In this document: piece after piece, positions 53,708-63,153 of the stretch
Layout: every line of letters starts with the position of its first letter
Position numbering within the stretch: position 1 is the first letter of the stretch
Source of the DNA: Elioraea thermophila (ex Habib et al. 2022)
GTDB lineage: Bacteria; Pseudomonadota; Alphaproteobacteria; Acetobacterales; Acetobacteraceae
Length of the DNA: 64,000 bases
Assembly (NCBI RefSeq): GCF_003336755.1
Contig: NZ_QMDI01000002.1
Span: 992,001-1,056,000, forward strand
Direction of reading: 5' to 3'
Translations under genes and position numbers: made by a program
Notes under the pieces: generated by a model
Database searches by the model: none
What the model was told of the DNA's origin: nothing
Seen by the model: only the letters and a program-made list of their open reading frames with translations

Positions 53708-54477
53708 CCCCGCGCGACGAGGGGTGCGACGCGTCCGCCCGCGTACATGAACGGCGTGTCGAAAAGCGCAAGCAGCACGCGCTGCAGCCACGCGCCGAGG
53801 ATGTAGGAGCGGATAAGCGCCTCCCACGGCACCGGGTCGGCGGCGAAGAGGCGGAAGGCGAGCACCGAGAAGATCGTGTTGTCGATCAGCGCCGCGACGA
53901 TGGTGGAGAGGTTGTTGCGCAGCCAGAGGTGTCGCCCACGCGTGGCGAGCCGCAGGGCGCCGAACAGGCGGATGTCGAGCATCTGCGAGGTGAGGAAGGC
54001 GACGATGCCGGCGGCGAAGAAGGCCGGGGCGGGGCTGAAGATCGCGGCGAGATGGTCGTGGAAGGGGAGCGCCCAGGCGAGGCCCTCGCCGGCCTCCTCC
54101 GCCGAGAGCGGACGGTAGCCGAGCGCGAGCAGCATCAAGACCGTCATCGCGAGATGGGCGGAGAAGCCGAGCCACACGCCCTGGCGGGCTTCGCGTTCGC
54201 CGAAGTGCTCGGTCAGCAGGTCGGTGGCGAGATAGGTGGAGGCGAACACCACCGTTCCTTCCGCCACCGGCCCGGGGAAGAGGGTGAAGGGTACCACCTT
54301 CAACACCTGCAGGTTGGCGGCGATCACCGCCACCGCGATCCACACCTTCAGCCCGGCCGCGCCGCCGAGGCGAAGCAGGGCGAGCGGCCCCGTGTAGGCG
54401 GCGGCGAGCATCATCGCCCACACCGCCTCGGGCGGGAGGGTGTGGAGTGCCGCAATCAGGCCGGCGGGGGAGAGCAT
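53704..54477 (-). CDS. Queuosine precursor transporter (YhhQ/VUT family)
   Basis: A 257-residue membrane protein with six helices. GTVVFASTYLATDLLTEHFG is the family signature. LTSQMLDIRLFGALR and LRNNLSTIVAALIDNTIFSV carry the conserved polar residues. Family members take up preQ0/preQ1. Coupling to tgt makes that role very likely here and suggests that the cell salvages the base. Confidence 0.9.
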   Translation of the reverse strand: MLSPAGLIAALHTLPPEAVWAMMLAAAYTGPLALLRLGGAAGLKVWIAVAVIAANLQVLKVVPFTLFPGPVAEGTVVFASTYLATDLLTEHFGEREARQGVWLGFSAHLAMTVLMLLALGYRPLSAEEAGEGLAWALPFHDHLAAIFSPAPAFFAAGIVAFLTSQMLDIRLFGALRLATRGRHLWLRNNLSTIVAALIDNTIFSVLAFRLFAADPVPWEALIRSYILGAWLQRVLLALFDTPFMYAGGRVAPLVARG

Positions 54478-54490
54478 GCGCGTGCGATGA

Positions 54491-54519
54491 ACGAAAACGG
54501 CCCGCGCGCGGGCGGGCCG
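54491..54519 (-). terminator. Intrinsic terminator of rpmB
   Basis: Minus strand: stem CGGCCCG/CGGGCCG (54513-54519 with 54498-54504) and an 8-nt loop, followed by TTTTCGT. It lies 25 bp behind the rpmB stop. Confidence 0.8.
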
Positions 54520-54544
54520 GGCCGCAAAGGGGCGACGGCTCGGC

Positions 54545-54838
54545 TCAGGCCGCCCGCTTCGCCTTGGCGCGCTCGATGCGACGCTTCAGCTCCAGCGCCT
54601 CGGCCGACAGCTTGCGATCCGGCGTGGAGAGCAGCCAGGCGTCGAGCCCGCCATTGTGCTCGATCGTCTTGATGCCGCGCGTGGACAGGCGCAGCCGCAC
54701 CGTGGTGCCCAGGATGTCGCTCATCAGCGACGTCTCCTGCAGGTTGGGCAGGAAGCGGCGGCGGGTCTTGTTGTTGGCGTGGCTGACGTTGTTGCCGGTC
54801 AGCACGCCCTTGCCGGTGACGCTGCAACGACGCGCCAT
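54545..54838 (-). CDS. rpmB: Ribosomal protein bL28
   Basis: A 97-residue large-subunit protein. The start [20 protein letters not shown], then [20 protein letters not shown] and [20 protein letters not shown] are standard bL28. ATG 54838 has GAGTG upstream (GAGGAGTGTGCC). The frame beyond it upstream is non-coding. Confidence 0.97.
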   Translation of the reverse strand: MARRCSVTGKGVLTGNNVSHANNKTRRRFLPNLQETSLMSDILGTTVRLRLSTRGIKTIEHNGGLDAWLLSTPDRKLSAEALELKRRIERAKAKRAA

Positions 54839-54936
54839 GGCACACTCCTCGATCAGGTCGGGTCGCGACGAACAGGGGCCGGGCGCACGAAGCGTCCCGG
54901 CAGAGCCGCGCTCTCTACGCTCCGGCCGCCGTGCGG

Positions 54937-55203
54937 TCAAGCGGAGCGGCCATCCACCGCGGCCCCGCCCTGCAGCTCGCGCAACTCGCCGGCGCGCACG
55001 GCGGCGATCGCGTTCTCCAGCACCCGGATCACCGCCGGCTCGTCGAGCATGCGCGAGAGGATGCCGATCGCGCCCCCCAACAGGGCAGAGGCCGCCGAGA
55101 GAGGGCCGATGTTGCGCTCCATCATGGTCGCGATCGCCTGATCGACCACCGAGCCCGCCAGGCTCAGATCCTCCGGTGCCTCACCCATCGGGTCGGCTTG
55201 CAT
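54937..55203 (-). CDS. Small hypothetical protein
   Basis: Eighty-eight residues, largely helical: [40 protein letters not shown] and [17 protein letters not shown]. There are no membrane helices, Cys or motif I recognise. GAGG lies before ATG 55203, which I prefer to the longer form from 55278. Divergent from the alcohol dehydrogenase gene. Confidence 0.5.
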   Translation of the reverse strand: MQADPMGEAPEDLSLAGSVVDQAIATMMERNIGPLSAASALLGGAIGILSRMLDEPAVIRVLENAIAAVRAGELRELQGGAAVDGRSA

Positions 55204-55307
55204 CGACACCACCTCCCGCTCCCTCAGCGCCTGACAGATGGGAACCGCCCCGGCTTGGCGAAACCCCCAGCCGCGCATGACGGGCAGCGGGGCGTTACAC
55301 TCGGGCC

Positions 55308-56309
55308 ATGACGACGGGACGGACCATGCGCGCGATGCTGTGCGAGGGGCCGGGCCAGCCGTTGCGGCTCGCCTGCCTGCCGGTGCCCCAGCCCGGGGCG
55401 GGCCAGGTATTGGTGCGCGTCGCGGCCTGTGCGGTGTGCCGCACCGACCTGCACGTGGTGGACGGCGATCTGCCGCCCGCCAAGCCTGCCGTGATCCCCG
55501 GGCACGAGATCGTCGGCCGGATCGAGGCGCTGGGCGAGGGGGTGACGGGCCTGCGGATCGGCGACCGCGTGGGGATCCCGTGGCTCGGCTGGACCTGCGG
55601 GGATTGCCGCTTCTGCCGAGCGGGGCGCGAGAACCTCTGCGAGCGCGCGCGCTTCACCGGCTGGCAGATCGACGGCGGCTACGCCGAGTACGCCGTGGCC
55701 GATGCGCGCTACTGCCTGCCGATCCCGCCCGAGTACGACGACGTCGCCGCCGCCCCGCTCCTCTGCGCCGGGCTGATCGGACATCGCGCCCTGCGCATGG
55801 CGGGGGAGGCGCGCCGGCTCGGCCTCTATGGCTTCGGCGCGGCGGCGCACATCATCGCCCAGGTGGCGCGGTTCGAGGGGCGCGAGGTCTACGCCTTCAC
55901 CCGCCCGGGTGATGTCGAGGCGCAGGCCTTCGCGCGCAGCCTCGGCGCGGTGTGGGCGGGAGGATCGGACGAGCAGCCGCCCGCGCCGCTCGAGGCGGCG
56001 ATCCTGTTCGCCCCCGTCGGGGCGCTGGTGCCGGCCGCACTGCGGGCGGTGGAGGCCGGCGGGGTGGTGGTGTGCGCGGGCATCCACATGAGCGACATCC
56101 CGTCCTTCCCCTATGAGATCCTTTGGAAGGAACGCGTGGTGCGCTCGGTCGCCAACCTCACCCGGCAGGACGGGCTCGATTTCCTCGCCCTCGCCCCCCG
56201 CGTGCCGGTGCGGACGGAGACGGAGACCCTGCCGCTTGCGGCCGCCGATGAGGCACTTGATCGGCTGCGCGGCGGCCGCGTGACGGGAGCGCTCGTGCTG
56301 GTGCCGTAA
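55308..56309 (+). CDS. Zinc-dependent alcohol dehydrogenase
   Basis: Medium-chain dehydrogenase of 333 residues. CAVCRTDLHVVDGDLPPAKP gives the catalytic zinc Cys, and IPGHEIVGRIEALGEGV the His-Glu. The structural zinc lobe is CGDCRFCRAGRENLC. The coenzyme-binding part (RRLGLYGFGAAAHIIAQVAR) has an altered GxGxxA loop, as in the zinc-binding alcohol dehydrogenase subgroup near AdhP. Substrate unknown. Start ATG 55308; the Met six codons later is also possible. Confidence 0.87.
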   Translation: MTTGRTMRAMLCEGPGQPLRLACLPVPQPGAGQVLVRVAACAVCRTDLHVVDGDLPPAKPAVIPGHEIVGRIEALGEGVTGLRIGDRVGIPWLGWTCGDCRFCRAGRENLCERARFTGWQIDGGYAEYAVADARYCLPIPPEYDDVAAAPLLCAGLIGHRALRMAGEARRLGLYGFGAAAHIIAQVARFEGREVYAFTRPGDVEAQAFARSLGAVWAGGSDEQPPAPLEAAILFAPVGALVPAALRAVEAGGVVVCAGIHMSDIPSFPYEILWKERVVRSVANLTRQDGLDFLALAPRVPVRTETETLPLAAADEALDRLRGGRVTGALVLVP

Positions 56310-56333
56310 CGGACACGCCGGCGATCGCCGCCG

Positions 56334-58184
56334 TCAGTCCGCCGCCACCGAGAGCGTGCCCTCGCGCGCTTCCGCCGCCTCGCCCTCCGCCGCCTCGGCC
56401 TGGCGTCGCCACATCTCGGCATAGAGCCCGTCGCGCGCGAGCAGCGCCTCGTGCGTGCCGCGTTCGACGATGCGGCCCTGATCCAGCACCAGGATCTCGT
56501 CCGCGTCCATCACGGTGGAGAGCCGGTGCGCGATGACGAGGGTGGTGCGGTTGCGCGCGAGCTCCTTCAGGTTGGCCTGGATCTCGCGTTCCGTGCGCGT
56601 ATCGAGGGCGGAGGTCGCCTCGTCGAAGATCAGGATCGGCGGATTCTTCAGGATGGTGCGCGCAATCGCCACGCGCTGCTTCTCGCCACCCGAGAGCTTG
56701 AGACCACGCTCGCCCACACGGGTGTCGTAGCCGTCGGGGGTGGAGACGACGAAGTCGTGGATGCGGGCGAGCCTGGCCGCCTCCTCCACCTCGGCGTCCG
56801 TCGCGTCGGGCCGCCCGTAGCGGATGTTGTAGCGGATGGTGTCGTTGAACAGCACGGTGTCCTGCGGCACGATGCCGATGGCGCGGCGAAGGCTGTCCTG
56901 CGTGACGGTGCGGATGTCCTGCCCGTCGATCAGGATCCGCCCCGACCAGACGTCGTAGAAGCGGAACAACAGGCGCGAGATCGTCGATTTGCCTGCGCCC
57001 GAGGCACCGACGATGGCGACCGTCCTGCCCGGCGGGACGACGAACGACACGCCGTGCAGGATCTCGCGATCCGGCCGATAGCCGAAGCGCACATCCTCAA
57101 ACCGCACTTCGCCCGCACGCACCGCGAGCGGTTTCGCATCCGGCGCATCCGCGATCTCGCGCTCCTCGGCCAGCAGCCGGAACATCGCCTCCATGTCGAC
57201 GAGGCCTTGCTTGATCTCGCGATAGGCGAAGCCCAAGAAGTTGAGGGGAATGTAGAGCTGCAGCATCACGGTGTTGGCGAGCACGAAATCGCCGACCGTG
57301 GTGGTGCCGGCGAGCACGCCCCGTGCCGCGAGCAGCATCACCGCCGTCACACCGATGGCGATGATCGCCGCCTGGCCGAGGTTCAGCAGGTTCAGCGTCA
57401 CCTGGCTCTTCACCGCCGCCTCCTCGTAGCGGCGCAGTGCGGCCTCGTAGCGGCGCGCCTCGTGCTCCTCGTTGTTGAAGTACTTCACGGTCTCGTAGTT
57501 CAGGAGCGAATCGATCGCCTTCGCGTTCGCCGCCTGGTCGGTCTCGTTCATCGCGCGACGGAACTTCACCCGCCACTCGGTGAACAGCAGGGTGAAGGCG
57601 ACGTAGACGACGAGGGTGGTGAAGACGATGACGGCGAACAGGGGCCCGAGCACGGCCCACACCACGCCGGTGGCGAGCAGGATCTCGACCAGGGTCGGGA
57701 TGGTGTTGAAGAGGGCGAAGCGGAGCACCGTCTCGATGCCGCGCACGCCACGTTCGACCATGCGCGAGAGGCCGCCCGTCTGGCGGTCGAGATGGAACCG
57801 CAACGACAGCGCGTGCAGGTGGCGGAAGGTGGCGAGCCCCACGGTGCGGATCGCCGCCTGTGCGACGCGCGCGAACACGGCATCCCTCAGCTCCTGGAAG
57901 CCCGAGGCGGCGAGGCGCAAGAGCCCGTAGCCGAGGACGAGGGCGAAAGGCACGGCGACGAGGGGGGCCTCGCGCGGGGCGAGCGCATCCACCGCGGCGG
58001 CGAGCACCAGCGGCACGCCGACGGTCGCCACCTTGGCGCAAGCGAGGAAGACGAGAGCGGCGACGACGCGCAGGCGCAGGCCCGCATCGTCCTTCGGCCA
58101 GAGATAGGGCAGCAGGGTGATGATCGTATCGAGATGCGACCGCTCGGGGGCGCGCCCCCGACCGGCCGGCGCGTCGGCGGTCAT
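56334..58184 (-). CDS. ABC exporter, Atm1/HMT1 type (fused permease-ATPase)
   Basis: A 616-residue half transporter. The permease half has six helices and the Atm1-type text RFHLDRQTGGLSRMVERGVR and KAIDSLLNYETVKYFNNEEH. The ATPase half has VAIVGASGAGKSTISRLLFR (Walker A), GIVPQDTVLFNDTI (Q loop), GLKLSGGEKQRVAIARTIL (signature) and ILIFDEATSALD (Walker B). Family members export glutathione-linked sulfur or heavy-metal conjugates and support iron-sulfur assembly. ATG 58184 opens the protein; GTG 58208 is the alternative. Confidence 0.93.
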   Translation of the reverse strand: MTADAPAGRGRAPERSHLDTIITLLPYLWPKDDAGLRLRVVAALVFLACAKVATVGVPLVLAAAVDALAPREAPLVAVPFALVLGYGLLRLAASGFQELRDAVFARVAQAAIRTVGLATFRHLHALSLRFHLDRQTGGLSRMVERGVRGIETVLRFALFNTIPTLVEILLATGVVWAVLGPLFAVIVFTTLVVYVAFTLLFTEWRVKFRRAMNETDQAANAKAIDSLLNYETVKYFNNEEHEARRYEAALRRYEEAAVKSQVTLNLLNLGQAAIIAIGVTAVMLLAARGVLAGTTTVGDFVLANTVMLQLYIPLNFLGFAYREIKQGLVDMEAMFRLLAEEREIADAPDAKPLAVRAGEVRFEDVRFGYRPDREILHGVSFVVPPGRTVAIVGASGAGKSTISRLLFRFYDVWSGRILIDGQDIRTVTQDSLRRAIGIVPQDTVLFNDTIRYNIRYGRPDATDAEVEEAARLARIHDFVVSTPDGYDTRVGERGLKLSGGEKQRVAIARTILKNPPILIFDEATSALDTRTEREIQANLKELARNRTTLVIAHRLSTVMDADEILVLDQGRIVERGTHEALLARDGLYAEMWRRQAEAAEGEAAEAREGTLSVAAD

Positions 58185-58271
58185 CCCGCCATCCTGGACG
58201 TGTTTCACGTGTGTGGCTCCGTTCCGCCCGGCACCATGTCGTGCGGCGGGCGCCGGCGCAAAGGGAGGGGG

Positions 58272-59195
58272 ATGCATCCCTCCCATCGCGGCCCATCCTG
58301 GCGCATGGTGGTGCTGATGGACCTCGGCCCCTTCTTCCGCCACCTCGCCCGCTGCAACGATCTTGTTTCGCTCGAGGGCTTCCTGCCGTTCCACATCGGC
58401 GGCCGGCGGGTCGGCTGGGTCGCGCCCGAGACGGCCGAAGCGCTTGGTCCCGCGCGCGAGATCGTGCGCGAGGGCGCGACCCTCGCGCTTACGCCCTCGG
58501 CGCGGACACCTGCCGAACGGACCGAGGCGCTGGCCGCCTTGGCCGACCGTCTGCTGGCGCGCGGGCTGATCCCCCGCCTGCGCGGCGAGCTCTACGACGT
58601 GCGGGCCGAGAGGGGCGGCGAGAGCCTCGCCAGGATCGACCGCGCCGCCATCCCGGCCTTCGGCATCGCCGCCGAGGGTGTGCACGCGAACGGGCTGGTG
58701 CGGCGGCCGGAGGGGCTGTTCGTCTGGATCGGCGAGCGCGCGGCTGACAAGACGATTGCGCCCGGCAAGCGCGATACGCTGATCGGCGGCGGCATCGCGG
58801 CGGGCGAAACGGCGCTCTCCACCCTGATCAAGGAGGCGGACGAGGAGGCGTCGATCCCGGCCGAGCTTGCCGCCACCGCCCGCCCGGTGGGATGCGTGCG
58901 TTATCGCATGGCGTGGACCGAGCCGGGCCAGGCGCGGGGCATGCGGCGCGACACGCTGCACCTGTTCGACCTCGACCTGCCGGAGGGGTTCGTCCCCCGC
59001 CCCAACGACGGCGAGGTGGCGCGCTTCGAGCTCCTCCCCATCTCCGAGGTGGTCCGCCTCGTTCGCGACACGGACGACTTCAAGTTCAACATTCCCCTCG
59101 TCCTGATCGACCTCTTCCTGCGCGAGGGGCTCATCCCACCAGGAGAAGGGGTGGGGCGGCTGCGCGCCGCGCTCGAGCGCTGTTCAGCGATCTGA
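58272..59195 (+). CDS. Nudix hydrolase with N-terminal DUF4743
   Basis: A 307-residue protein. The first half is DUF4743-like (FLPFHIGGRRVGWVAPETAE, EALAALADRLLARGLIPRLR). The second is a Nudix fold whose box reads GGIAAGETALSTLIKEADEE, near residues 172-193; the usual RE is KE. Related proteins are often labelled thiamine pyrophosphokinase-like Nudix enzymes and act on nucleotides or ThDP derivatives. ATG 58272 follows AGGGAGGGGG closely; ATG 58317 starts nearer the family N-terminus. Divergent from the ABC exporter. Confidence 0.85.
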   Translation: MHPSHRGPSWRMVVLMDLGPFFRHLARCNDLVSLEGFLPFHIGGRRVGWVAPETAEALGPAREIVREGATLALTPSARTPAERTEALAALADRLLARGLIPRLRGELYDVRAERGGESLARIDRAAIPAFGIAAEGVHANGLVRRPEGLFVWIGERAADKTIAPGKRDTLIGGGIAAGETALSTLIKEADEEASIPAELAATARPVGCVRYRMAWTEPGQARGMRRDTLHLFDLDLPEGFVPRPNDGEVARFELLPISEVVRLVRDTDDFKFNIPLVLIDLFLREGLIPPGEGVGRLRAALERCSAI

Positions 59196-59283
59196 GACGG
59201 CCGGCACCCGATTAACGGTCCGTCCACCTCCCGCCGCTAGGGTCGGCCGGGACAAGGCGGCGCCCCTCGCGACAGGGCGGGTG

Positions 59284-61830
59284 ATGGACGGACTGGTGCA
59301 GGCTTCGCGATGGAGTGACGGGCGAGGGATTGCGGAAACCTTGCTCGACGTGTCCGGCCTTGGCGCCTGGCGGCTTGAGCTCGGTGAACAGCTTCTCTGG
59401 TGGTCCACCGGCTGCCGCCGCCTGCACGAGGTGGACGACGGTTTCGTCCCGACGCTCGAAGGTGCGCTCGCCTTTTACCCGCCGGAGGCGCGCGAACGCT
59501 TGATCGAGGCCCTGGAGAGGGCCAAGCGCGAGGCGATGCCTTGGGATCTCGACCTGCCCCTGGTCACGGCCCGCGGGCGGCACCTGACGGTGCGCGTGCG
59601 CGGCCGCTGCCTGTTCGACGGCGATGGTCGCTCCCAGGCCCTGTACGGCACGATCGAGGACATCACCGAGCGGGCGGACCGCGAACGCGAACACGCCCGC
59701 CTCGCCCTCGTCGTGCGTCAGATGACCACACCGGTGATCATCACCGATGCGCAGGGGCTGACCGAGTGGGTGAACCCGGCCTTCGAACGGGTCACGGGTT
59801 ACACGCTGGCCGACCTCGTCGGCCGCACCCCCGGCTCGGTCCTGCAGGGGCCGGAGTCCGATCCGGCGGTGGTCGCGCAGATGCGCGAGGGCGTGCGCAG
59901 CGGCCAGGGCTTCCACGTCGAGATCGTCAACCACGCCAAGGACGGTCGGGCCTACTGGGTCGACATCGAGGCGAGCCCGATCCGCGACGCGGAGGGGAAC
60001 CTGACCGGCTTCATCGCGGTCGAGACCGACATCACCGCCCGCCGCGCCGCCGAGGATGCCGCCTTCACCGAACTCTTCCGCCGCACAGAGGCGGAGACTC
60101 TGCTGCGCGAGATCATCGAGACGCTGCCCTCCGGCGTCTATGTCTGCGACCCCGAGGAGCGGGTGATCCTCTGGAACCGCGCTTATGCGGAGTTCTTTCC
60201 GCGCCTCGTGCCGGCGCTCGCCGCCGGAACGACGCTCGAGGGGTTGCTGCGGGCGGGGATCGTGAGCGGCTGCTACGCCAACGAGATCGCGCCCACGGCA
60301 CCGCTTGCCGAGCAGGAAGCGTGGCTTGCGCGCCGCCTGGCCCAGATCCGCGCCGCCGGCGACGCGAGCCCGAGCCGCGAATTCCCGATCGCCGACGGGC
60401 GTTGGCTGCAGGGGCGGGAACGCCGCTCCCGCTCGGGCCACCTCGTCTGCGTGCGCACCGACATCACCCGCCTCAAGCAGGCGGAGGCGGAGGCGCGCCG
60501 GCGCGCGGAACAGGACGATCTCACGGGCCTTGCCAGCCGCGGCGTGCTGTTCGAGCGCCTCGCCGAGGCGATGGCGGCACGGCGCAGCGGCGACAGTTTC
60601 GGCGGCTGCCTCGCCCTGATCGATCTCGATCACTTCAAGTCGGTGAACGACACCTTCGGCCACCCGACCGCCGATCGGGTGCTGGCGGAAGTGGCCCGCC
60701 GCATGCGCGAGGTCGTCCGCGCCTCGGATGTCATCGCCCGCATGGGCGGCGACGAGTTCGCCCTGCTGCTGCCCGGCCGCGGCAAGGCGCCCGATGCGCT
60801 GTCCCTGCTCGAACGGGTGCGCCGACACATCCAGCGCCCGATCCTGTGCGAGGGAGGCACCATCACCCCCTCGGTTTCCCTTGGCGCCGCCTTCTACCCG
60901 GAGGATGGCGACACGGTGGACGCGCTGCTGCGCGCCGCCGACACCGCCCTCTATGCCGCCAAGCGCGACGGCCGCAACCGCATCGCCCTGTTCGATGCGG
61001 GGCTCGCCCGACGCATGGCGGGCCGAGCATCGCTCGCCGAGCGGCTGCGGGCGGCCCTGGCTGAGGGGCGGATCACCGTCGCCCTGCAGCCGAAGCTCCG
61101 CCTCGCCGATCGGCGCCTGGAAGGCTTCGAGGCGCTGGCCCGCTGGACGGAGGACGGCAAGCCGGTTTCGCCCGCCGAGTTCGTCTCGGTCGCCGAGGAG
61201 CGCGGTTTGGCCCTCGAGCTCGGCTGGGCGGTGCTGAACGCCGCGCTCGCCGCCACCTCAGACTTCGCCTCCGCGGGGCTCGAGCCCGGCCACATCGCGG
61301 TCAACGTCTCCACACCGCAACTGCTGGCGCCCGATGCGGTGGAGCGCATCCTCGCTGCGATCGCTGCCCATGGCCTGGCGGCCGACCGCCTCGAGATCGA
61401 AGTGACCGAGAACGTGCTGCTCGATCGCGCCATCGAGCGGATCGACGCCGTGCTGCAGCGCCTGGCCAAGGCTGGGGTCGGCATCGCGTTCGACGATTTC
61501 GGCACCGGCTATGCTGCGCTGTCCCATCTCACCCGCTTTCCGGTGCGACGGCTGAAGATCGACCGCAGCTTCGTCGCCCCGATCGACGGCTCGGCCCGCT
61601 CCGGCATGATCGCGCGCACCATCGTCGCGCTGGCCAAGGAGCTCGGGCTCGAGACGGTGGCCGAGGGTGTGGAGACGGAAATCCAGGCCCGTTACCTGCG
61701 CGAGATCGGCTGCGACGCGGCGCAGGGTTTCCTGTTCGCGCGCCCGATGCCGCCCGCGGAGGCAATGGCATGGCTCGCGGCGTGGCAGGATCAGACCGAT
61801 CTCGCCGCTCAGCCGACCCCAGGGGGGTGA
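59284..61830 (+). CDS. PAS-GGDEF-EAL signalling protein
   Basis: An 848-residue cytoplasmic c-di-GMP enzyme. Three PAS-like sensor regions cover residues about 15-130, 135-255 (TPVIITDAQGLTEWVNPAFE, FHVEIVNHAKDGRAYWVDIE) and 275-395. Then come a GGDEF domain (ALIDLDHFKSVNDTFGHPTA, ARMGGDEFALLL near residue 488) and an EAL domain (LEGFEALARW near 615, IEVTENVLLD, IAFDDFGTGYAALSHL, KIDRSFV, ETVAEGVET). Both active sites look complete, so synthesis and breakdown are each possible. No membrane helix. A GTG three bases upstream (59281) could also start it. Confidence 0.93.
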   Translation: MDGLVQASRWSDGRGIAETLLDVSGLGAWRLELGEQLLWWSTGCRRLHEVDDGFVPTLEGALAFYPPEARERLIEALERAKREAMPWDLDLPLVTARGRHLTVRVRGRCLFDGDGRSQALYGTIEDITERADREREHARLALVVRQMTTPVIITDAQGLTEWVNPAFERVTGYTLADLVGRTPGSVLQGPESDPAVVAQMREGVRSGQGFHVEIVNHAKDGRAYWVDIEASPIRDAEGNLTGFIAVETDITARRAAEDAAFTELFRRTEAETLLREIIETLPSGVYVCDPEERVILWNRAYAEFFPRLVPALAAGTTLEGLLRAGIVSGCYANEIAPTAPLAEQEAWLARRLAQIRAAGDASPSREFPIADGRWLQGRERRSRSGHLVCVRTDITRLKQAEAEARRRAEQDDLTGLASRGVLFERLAEAMAARRSGDSFGGCLALIDLDHFKSVNDTFGHPTADRVLAEVARRMREVVRASDVIARMGGDEFALLLPGRGKAPDALSLLERVRRHIQRPILCEGGTITPSVSLGAAFYPEDGDTVDALLRAADTALYAAKRDGRNRIALFDAGLARRMAGRASLAERLRAALAEGRITVALQPKLRLADRRLEGFEALARWTEDGKPVSPAEFVSVAEERGLALELGWAVLNAALAATSDFASAGLEPGHIAVNVSTPQLLAPDAVERILAAIAAHGLAADRLEIEVTENVLLDRAIERIDAVLQRLAKAGVGIAFDDFGTGYAALSHLTRFPVRRLKIDRSFVAPIDGSARSGMIARTIVALAKELGLETVAEGVETEIQARYLREIGCDAAQGFLFARPMPPAEAMAWLAAWQDQTDLAAQPTPGG

Positions 61831-62117
61831 GACACCCAGACCTTCCCCTTGCGCATCCGCCGCTGCGCATAGGCGAACAGCGCGCGCATGGAGGCGGGGT
61901 CGAAGGGCTCGTCGTAGGTCTCGGTGAAGTCCTCGCCGATGTCGGCCAGGCGGACCTCAACCCCATCGCGCTGTGTGACCAGCCACACGCGCTGCACGTC
62001 GAAGTAGCCCGACGCCGCCAGCAGGGTGCTGAGAGCACGCTGCGCAATGGTCAAGGTGCGGCGATCCGTCTCCATCCAGTTGAGATCGAGGCGTGCGTTG
62101 CGGATCACCCGGGCGCG
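61809..62117 (-). pseudogene. C-terminal remnant of a patatin-like phospholipase
   Basis: The frame reads RARVIRNARLDLNWMETDRR, TLTIAQRALSTLL, VWLVTQRDGVEVRLADIGED and EPFDPASMRALFAYAQRRM. This matches the order of conserved segments at the end of bacterial patatin-family proteins. The catalytic GxSxG and DG parts are missing: upstream of 62117 the frame turns into Arg/Pro-rich text without similarity, and no start with a ribosome site is seen. Its stop overlaps the 3' end of the GGDEF-EAL gene by 22 bp. Confidence 0.55.
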
Positions 62118-62263
62118 CAGCGGCGTGACGGGGCGGCGGGCGGCGAGGAGGGCGCGACGAGCACGACGGGAGGGTCTCGGTGACAGGGGGAGGCGGATCG
62201 CGCGGAGGGCGTTGTGGCACGGCGCCCGATCGGACGCGGGCGCAGGGCGCGCCCTCAGGCGTT

Positions 62264-63127
62264 TCACGCCTCGTCCGGGAAGCCCGCCATCGCCCGCACC
62301 TCGGCCGGGCTGCGTCCCGCCGCGCGCAGCGCGCGCAGGGTGAGGGCACGGTCGCGCTTGGCGAGTCGCTTGCCGTCCGGCCCCCTCAGCAGCGCGTGGT
62401 GGCGCCAGCGCGGCACCGGCCAACCCATCAGCGCCTGCAGCAACCGGTGCAGGTGGATCGCCGGCTTGAGGTCGACCGCGCGGGTGACCAGGGTCACGCC
62501 CTGCACGGCATCGTCGTGGGTCACGCAGAGGTGGTAGGAGGCCGGGGTGTCCTTGCGCGCCAGCACCACGTCGCCGAAGAGAGGGGCGGGGTCGATGGCG
62601 AAGGGTGGTTCGCCCTCCTCCTCGGCGAACAGGGGTGAGGGGACGGCGGCGAGGGCGCGCGCCATGTCCAGCCTCAGCGCGTAGGGCTCGCCGGAAGCGA
62701 TCCGCCGCGCCCGCGTTCCCTGGTCCAGCGCGCGGCAGGTGCCAGGATACAGGGGCCCGTCGATGCCGTGCGGGGCGTTGCCGATCGCCGACACCTCGCG
62801 CGCAATCTCGGCGCGGGTGCAGAAACAGGGGTAGAGCAAACCGCGCGCGGCCAGCCGATCAAGCACGATGCGATACTCGTCGAAGTGCTCGGACTGCACC
62901 CGCACCGCCCCGTCCCAGTCGAGCCCGAGCCAGGCAAGATCCTCCAGGATCGCCTCGGCGTATTCGGGCCGGCAGCGTGAGCGGTCGATGTCCTCGAGGC
63001 GGAGGAGGAACCGCCCGCCCGCCGCACGGGCGATGCGCCAGGCGAACAACGCGCTCATCGCGTGCCCGAGGTGGAGGAAGCCCGTCGGCGAGGGGGCAAA
63101 GCGGGTGACGACGGTGGACGGGCTCAT
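62264..63127 (-). CDS. gluQ: Glutamyl-Q tRNA(Asp) synthetase
   Basis: A truncated glutamyl-tRNA synthetase paralogue of 287 residues that joins glutamate to queuosine in tRNA-Asp. VVTRFAPSPTGFLHLGHAMS holds the HIGH-type motif, LLRLEDIDRSRCRPEYAEAI follows, and YPCFCTRAEIAREV and GPLYPGTC hold the zinc Cys. GPDGKRLAKRDRALTL is the KMSKS-type loop. The anticodon-binding domain is absent, as in all GluQ. ATG 63127 is used; GTG 63130 is adjacent. Confidence 0.95.
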   Translation of the reverse strand: MSPSTVVTRFAPSPTGFLHLGHAMSALFAWRIARAAGGRFLLRLEDIDRSRCRPEYAEAILEDLAWLGLDWDGAVRVQSEHFDEYRIVLDRLAARGLLYPCFCTRAEIAREVSAIGNAPHGIDGPLYPGTCRALDQGTRARRIASGEPYALRLDMARALAAVPSPLFAEEEGEPPFAIDPAPLFGDVVLARKDTPASYHLCVTHDDAVQGVTLVTRAVDLKPAIHLHRLLQALMGWPVPRWRHHALLRGPDGKRLAKRDRALTLRALRAAGRSPAEVRAMAGFPDEA

Positions 63128-63153
63128 CACGCGCCGTTATGCGCCGGGGCGCG

